Part shown: positions 59,400 through 64,000 of the stretch, one piece after another
Numbering within the stretch: position 1 is the stretch's first letter
Layout of the letters: the number at the start of each line of letters is the position of its first letter
From: Palsa-506 sp963709075
GTDB lineage: Bacteria > Actinomycetota > Actinomycetes > Streptosporangiales > Streptosporangiaceae
Direction of reading: 5' to 3'
NCBI GenBank assembly: GCA_963709075.1
Contig: CAVPUY010000002.1
Location: 563,043-627,042, forward strand
DNA length: 64,000 bases
Made by a program: the position numbers and the translations under genes
Notes under the pieces: model-generated
Seen by the model: only the letters and a program-made list of their open reading frames with translations
The model's database searches: none
Told to the model about the DNA's origin: nothing

Positions 59400-59647
59400 G
59401 GACAACTCACTCCCATAACCGAACAAAAGGGATCCAGCTGACGTCGCATCACCCCGGGCGCCGGGCGCGGCCGTCACGACAGGAGCGGTTGCATGACCCA
59501 GTTTATCCGAGGCCCCGGCCGGGCCGCAAAGCATTTCCCGCGGCCGACCGGGCGTGCGCGGGCAGCGCGCCGGCGCGCGCGCGCAGCCGGCCCTGACGCG
59601 GTGCCCGCCTGGCGCGCCGCGCTCGGCACGGCGCGCTCGGGGTCGGG

Positions 59648-60451
59648 TCAGGCTGGGCCGGTCAGCCTGATCCGGATGGCCCGGAACAGCCGCGGCGTGC
59701 CCCGCAGCACGGTGAGCCGGGGGTCCGGGCACGGTCAGGAACCGGTCGACGGCCAGCGCCGAAGTACGGCGCCAGCCGCGGATCATCGCGCAGCTGCGCC
59801 ATCGCCCGCCGGTCGCCGCCGAGCACCACCGCGTCGATCCGCCCCGCGAACGGCCCGAACACCGCGACCGCCGTATCCGCCGCCGCGCCCAGCGCCTCGC
59901 GACGCCTGCTTCTCCCGGCGCCGGGCGAAGCGGTGCTGCGAGGTGCCGCCCGCCGCGCTGCGGCCGTGCACCAGCCGGGTGCCGACCTTGGACGCCGCCA
60001 GCCGCGGGCACCGGGCCGGTGAACACCCCGGCCGCGTAGCCGCCGAGCCGGACCAGCAACACGCCCACGGTGCGGTCAGCGCAGGCGTGCGCCGCGATCC
60101 GCTCGCCGACCCGGCACCGGCTGCCGCCGCGGCCGCCGCATCCGGCCGACAGCCGCCGCATCTGCAGCATCCGCCGCGCCGCACCAGCTCCGCCGCCAGC
60201 GCCGCCAGCACTCCGCCCTGCACTCCGCCCGCCAGCATCCGCTCCGCCAGCTCCGCCGGACCGGCCGCCAGCGGCGGGAACGGCACGTGACATTCCGCCA
60301 CCGCGCCGTCGGGCGCGCGGAATGTCACCGTCTCCCGGGCCGGCCCGGCCATGGCGCCGCCGTGCCGCTCAGCGAAGGACTCCAGCCAGCGGGCCAGCCG
60401 GTCCGGGGCGACCTCGATCCATCGCCCGCCCCCAGGTCCATCGTTTTCCAC
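59648..60451 (-). CDS. acVLRF1-type peptidyl-tRNA hydrolase/release factor (frameshifted)
   Basis: A VLRF1-domain protein, related to eukaryotic Vms1/ANKZF1, which cleave peptidyl-tRNA on stalled large subunits. The GTG at 60451 gives ENDGPGGGRWIEVAPDRLAR. The key block HGRSAAGGTSQHRFARRREK holds the release-factor-like loop. Then FGPFAGRIDAVVLGGDRRAM and LTVLRGTPRLFRAIRIRLTG precede the stop at 59648. Frames change near 60180, 60005, 59900 and 59730. Its neighbour is the ribosome-acting ABC-F protein. Confidence 0.78.
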
Positions 60452-60577
60452 TACGCAGCGCCTCCATGTGATTACTATCCGTTACATGAGTTCCTGGCTG
60501 GTGCCCGCGCCTCGCCGGCCACCGATGGGGGCAGGCTCCCGCTCCGACGCGGGCGGCCATGACGGCGAGGAGCCCAG

Positions 60578-61364
60578 ATGACAATCGTCACGGGTGGCGA
60601 GATGTCCGCCAGCCCGGCGGGCCGTGACGCTGATGCTAGCGCGGTCGAGCGCGCGCTGGCCGCGGCGGTCATGGACAGCGCGAAGGTCGGCGACCTGCTC
60701 GACGTGCTGAGCCGCGGCCATGGCTGCCGCTCCCGACAACGGCAGGCCGGTGACCGACGGCTCGGCGGTGAACCTGCCGATCGTGACGTACCTGGGCAGC
60801 GAGTTCGTCCCGGCGTACACCTCGGCCAGCCGGTTGCTGGCGGCCGCCGCCGGGCCCGGCGGCAGGCCCGGCGCCGGTCGTGCCGCACGTCGTCGTGCCC
60901 GCCGCGGAACTCGCCAGGAGGCTGCCCGCCGCGCTCGGCATCGCGCTGAACCCGGGTGCGGGCGAGAGCGTCCCGGTGTACCCGGAGGGTGTCGCGTACA
61001 TGGCGGCGGCACGGTCCGCCGCGGCGGGCGGCGCATCCGGGTCGGGCACCCGCCTGCCGAGCCGGGCGCGCTGCTCAGCGAGATCCGGTCCCTGCTGCCG
61101 TCGGTCCCGGCGGCCCGCGCCGCGGCTACGGCCTGGCTGTCCGTCGATCTGGCCGGCGAGGGCCTGGTCATCTCGGTCACGCTGGATGACCCGGCGGACA
61201 GGCCGCCAAGGATGCCGTGGTCGGCGCGATCGAGCGCGCCGCCGCCGCCGCGCCGCAGGACGCCGGCGTTCCCGATCGACGTGACCTTTCCCGGCGAGGG
61301 CGCGGCCAACCCGGTGGACGAGTGGATATCGGCTAACGCCAGCCCGTTCTACGGCCGGTCCTGA
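60578..61364 (+). CDS. SseB family protein (frameshifted)
   Basis: A two-part SseB protein of about 262 residues. The ATG at 60578 opens TIVTGGEMSASPAGRDADAS. VERALAAAVMDSAKVGDLLDVL and LPIVTYLGSEFVPAYTSASR form the SseB N domain. ARRLPAALGIALNPGAGESV continues it. A C-terminal domain has SLLPSVPAARAAATAWLSVD and ends WISANASPFYGRS. Frames change near 60720, 60875, 61045, 61200 and 61262. SseB proteins are of unknown biochemical role. Confidence 0.8.
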
Positions 61365-61497
61365 CCGGCCGCGAATGGGGACCGCGGGGGCCGAGCCTTG
61401 CACTGTGCCGGCGGCGCGGTTAATGCTCCTGGCTGAGCTGGTAGACTGTCATTTTAGAACCGATTCCATCAAGCGATCCCGCGACCGGAGGGCAGTC

Positions 61498-62525
61498 ATC
61501 GGCCTCCTCGAAAACGAGCTCCGACTCCTGGCGGTAGCGGACCAAGGAGGATCGCGACCGGCCACGAGCAGCTGGTCGTCACCCAGGCGGCGAGTCTCGG
61601 CCGCCTCGGCGCGCTGCGGAATCGCTGGGCCTGCAGCTCGTCCGTCCGGACGGCCGCGGTCTGCCGAGCTTACCATCGCCAGCCAAGCTACGTCCACTAC
61701 GTCCGGCGCGTGCTCGGGTTGCTCGACAAGGCCGGCGGGCCGCGCGGCGGCGCCGACCCGGAGTGCAGCGACTCCGCATCGGCGCGGTGACGACCGCGGC
61801 GGAGCTGGCCTGGTCGCCGGACGTTGCCGGGGATACCGCCGGCGAGCACCGCAGCCGGGGGTGCTCTAAAGCCGGAAACCGTGACCGGTGCGCGCCCTGC
61901 TCGACCGCCATCAGGTCGACTGGTGGTCGGCGGACGGCCCGAGCCCGGCCGGGACGTGCGCGTCTATGCCGTCCGGCGAGCACCAGCTGTCGGTCGTCGC
62001 CGCGCGCGGAACTCCGCCGCGGCGCGCGCCGGCGAGCCCGCCAGGACCGGCCGCCGGCCCGGCCGGCCCGGATGACCCGGGTGGCGGCGCCGGCCTGCTG
62101 TCCTGGCTGGCGGGCCAGACCTGGCTGCTGCGCGAGCCCGGATCCAGCACGCCGCAGCAGCACGCAGGCGCTGCTCGCCGAACTGCGACATCGCGCCGCT
62201 CGACCCTCGCCGTCGAGATACGAACGGCTGCGATGCCGCGAGCTCGGCGACGCGTCGGCTCGGCGTCACGACTATCATCGCGGGACACCGTGGGCCGGGA
62301 GGACTGTCAGCGGCCGGGCGGCTGGGCACGCCGGCTGACGGTGCCCGGCACTGACCGCTGCGCCGCGACTGGTACCTCATCGCGACCCGGGACCGCTGCC
62401 GCGGCCCGGCCGCCCAAGCTGCTCAATTGCCCACGTCCTTGGGAGCCGGGGCGACTTCCGGCCCGCCCGCCGACTTTCCGACAACCTCAGTCCAGCTTCA
62501 CAGATATCATCGAAACACTCAATAG
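61498..62525 (+). CDS. LysR-family regulator, CbbR-like (heavily frameshifted)
   Basis: About 340 codons of a LysR regulator spread over three frames. The HTH reads LLENELRLLAVADQGS, then TQAASLGRLGALRNRWG, LQLVRPDGRGL and a YVHYVRRVLGLLDKAG helix. The effector domain has RLRIGAVTTAAEL, ETGNRDR, RALLDRHQVDWW/VVGGRPEPGRDV and SSTQALLAELR. The stop is TAG at 62523-62525. No ATG or GTG fits the start; a GGAGGG at 61487 points to about 61498. I call it CbbR-like because a RuBisCO gene follows by 70 bases. Confidence 0.7.
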
Positions 62526-62595
62526 ACACGGCGGCAATTGCCGGCGATCGTGGATGTCAGGAGGCGCATGGCGCGCGACCATCACGGAGGAGATC

Positions 62596-63420
62596 ATGAC
62601 CACCGGGCAGAACCGCTGGGCCGCAGGCGTGCTCCGTACGCCGAGATGGGTTACTCCGACGCCGACTGGTGCCCAAGGACACCGACGTGCTCGCCGCGTT
62701 CCGGATCACGCCGCAGCCGGGCGTACCGCCAGGTCGAGGCGGGCGCGGCCGTGGCCGGCGAGTCGTCGACCGCGACGTGGACGGTCGTCTGGACTGACCG
62801 CCTCACCGCCTACGAGCACTATCAGGCCAAGTGCTAGCCAGGTCGATCCCGTTCCGGGCCGCGACGGCGAGTACATCGCGTACATCGCCTACGACATCGA
62901 CCTGTTCGAAGAGGGGTCGATACCAAACCTGACGTCTTCCATCATCGGCAACGTCTTCGGGTTCGAGGCGCTCCGCGCGCTGCGCCTCGAGGACATGCGA
63001 TCCCGCTGCACTACGTCAAGACATTCCACGGCCCGCCGCACGGCATCGTGATGGAACAGCGAGTACCTGAACAAGTACGGCCGGCCGCTGCTCGGCGCCA
63101 CGACGAAGCCCAAGCTCGGCCTGTCGGCACGCAACTACGGGCGGGTGGTCTACGAGGCGCTCCGCGGCGGCCTCGACTTCACCAAGCAGGAAAAAACATC
63201 AACGGGGAAGCGGTTTGATGGGCGGGCGCGCCAGCCGGGATTCTATTGTGGATGCGCGGAGGGGGCGCAGCCTGGCCGCGGTAAAGCAAAAACCGGCGAG
63301 ATCAAGGGCCACTACCTCAACGTCACCGCCGCGTCCATGGAGGACATGTACGAGCGCGCGCCGAGAGCCGCCAAGGAACTCGGCAACACTGTCGCCGCTG
63401 ACGGTCATGATGCTGCTGGA
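62596..63420 (+). CDS. cbbL: RuBisCO large subunit, form I red-like (fragment, frameshifted)
   Basis: A partial ribulose-1,5-bisphosphate carboxylase large subunit. The ATG at 62596 has GGAGG. Pieces in order: AEMGYSDADW, PKDTDVLAAFRITPQPGV, AVAGESSTATWTVVWTDRLT, VDPVPGRDGEYIAYIAYDID, LFEEGSIPNLTSSIIGNVFG, RALRLEDMR, KYGRPLLGATTKPKLGLSAR (the catalytic KPK lysine), NYGRVVYEALRGGLDFTK, GEIKGHYLNVTAASMEDMYE. EDMYERA favours the red-like (IC/ID/IE) group. Breaks occur near 62690, 62727, 62838, 63003, 63060 and throughout 63190-63300. RuBisCO likeness ends near 63400, before the carbamylated-Lys region could be seen. Confidence 0.8.
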
Positions 63421-63439
63421 GCATGGCCCCGCACTCATG

Positions 63440-64000
63440 GTTGAACTGGCACGCCAACGGCGTCCGGCTGACCTACGGCGCGACCACCAATGCCGGGTTC
63501 ACGCGCGCGCTCCCGGCATCAGACGTGCCGCCGATCGGCGTCGACGCGCACATCGACGCCGGACCGTGGTAGTCTGGAAGCCACTGGTGATGGTTTGTGT
63601 GATCATGATGCTGTGAACAGTTACCCCGGTGTTGCCATGGGATGTGTTTCCAGGTCATCGTGTTCATTTTGCAATCACCTTATCTGTGTTTTGTGTGTGT
63701 ACATTTATGTGGTTGAACATGTATGAGTTGTTCATGACACCTGGTGCAGGAAGATTATCTGGACAGTTTGTGTGGTGGCACTATTGTACTCACCCATGGA
63801 CATTTCACGTTGTACACGGCCACGTGGTAGGCTGTTGAAGTGGATCAAGGGGACCAATTAGTGGGAGCACCATGTCCCGGGACAGAAGAGAACAGGGACC
63901 CACATCCTTGTTCAGTGAGTGATGGCGGCAACCTCCAAGGCTGTGCTGCATACCCGTGAGCAACACCAGCGAAGTCAAGGCTGCACAAAAAAAAAAAAAA
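63440..64000. other. Unassigned tail, compositionally distinct, ending in A14
   Basis: From 63440 to about 63580 the DNA is GC-rich but no longer RuBisCO. From about 63580 to 64000 it is near 48% GC with TG-rich text (TTGTGTG, TGTGTGTACAT) unlike anything earlier. It ends in fourteen A (63987-64000). No ORF or family is recognised. It looks like a chimeric join, perhaps to eukaryotic or cDNA-derived sequence. Confidence 0.6.

Noticed and set aside
59493..60290. Plus-strand ORF starting MTQFIRGPGRAAKHFP with an AGGAG upstream
   Set aside because: The SD is suggestive, but the body is antisense to the acVLRF1 gene and has Arg/Ala/Pro shadow composition. A very short real peptide cannot be excluded.
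61430..61480. tRNA-like text (GGCTGAGCTGGTAGAC)
   Set aside because: It recalls a D-arm, but no anticodon stem, T-loop or acceptor stem can be folded around it.

Overview
The window is very GC-rich, coding-dense actinobacterial DNA. The strongest lineage marks are a complete Pup-proteasome locus and several actinobacteria-only families: DUF3866, DUF3090, the SCO1664 family, the MSMEG_4193-type phosphomutase, acVLRF1 and a 73-residue Gbn-like HTH protein. I cannot name a genus; an uncultured or metagenome-derived actinomycete (Streptosporangiales-like or a relative) is a reasonable inference. I found no tRNA, rRNA, CRISPR array, IS element or phage gene.

Layout. (1) 1-17.6 kb: Pup-proteasome region, nearly all on the minus strand. 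In transcription order: site-2 protease, TrmI, Mpa/ARC, Dop, Pup, PrcB, PrcA, an M24 peptidase-fold protein, a succinate-semialdehyde dehydrogenase, PafA, a GT-C-like membrane protein, a double-FKBP lipoprotein, PafB and the start of PafC. Two plus-strand genes (DUF3866, DoxX-like) are interposed. (2) 18-24.9 kb: RecB-like nuclease, small membrane protein, HAD hydrolase, PAC2 protein, SCO1664 family, DUF3090, phosphomutase and a DUF1707-FHA protein. (3) 24.9-31.1 kb: a five-gene oligopeptide ABC transporter. (4) 31.6-33.1 kb: FabG-FabI (FAS-II, mabA-inhA order). (5) 33.2-36.2 kb: TldD and PmbA/TldE. (6) 36.2-41 kb: dodecin, FMN-dependent hydroxyacid oxidase, DUF3099, a structured terminator/possible sRNA, then PadR-DrrA-DrrB. 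(7) 41.4-50.7 kb: MoaA, FAD oxidoreductase, a repeat-tailed membrane protein, acyl-CoA ligase, a MobA-MoaD fusion and a sulfonate/nitrate-type ABC transporter. (8) 50.9-61.4 kb: lipoprotein, GH15 glucanase/trehalase-like enzyme, sulfotransferase, ABC exporter, enoyl-CoA hydratase, Gbn-like protein, ABC-F ATPase, acVLRF1 and SseB. (9) 61.5-63.4 kb: a CbbR-like LysR regulator followed by a form I RuBisCO large-subunit gene, both badly broken. The last ~420 bases are of different composition and end in A14.

Sequence quality is part of the description. Single-base indels are sparse in 1-18 kb (four genes), dense from about 18.4 to 36.1 kb and again from 58.7 to 63.4 kb, and almost absent from 36.2 to 58.7 kb. 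Within a broken gene the codons stay family-like in whichever frame is open, and unrelated genes are hit equally. I therefore read most frameshifts as consensus errors, not pseudogenes. Broken genes are listed as one span with the break positions given. Poly-G runs at 19.3-19.4 and 20.26 kb and the A-tailed end fit the same view.

Functionally, the first region encodes tagging (PafA, Pup), detagging (Dop), unfolding (Mpa) and degradation (PrcAB) of proteins, plus the PafBC regulator. The rest is housekeeping metabolism (FAS-II, molybdopterin, transport, translation rescue) with a possible CO2-fixation locus at the right end.
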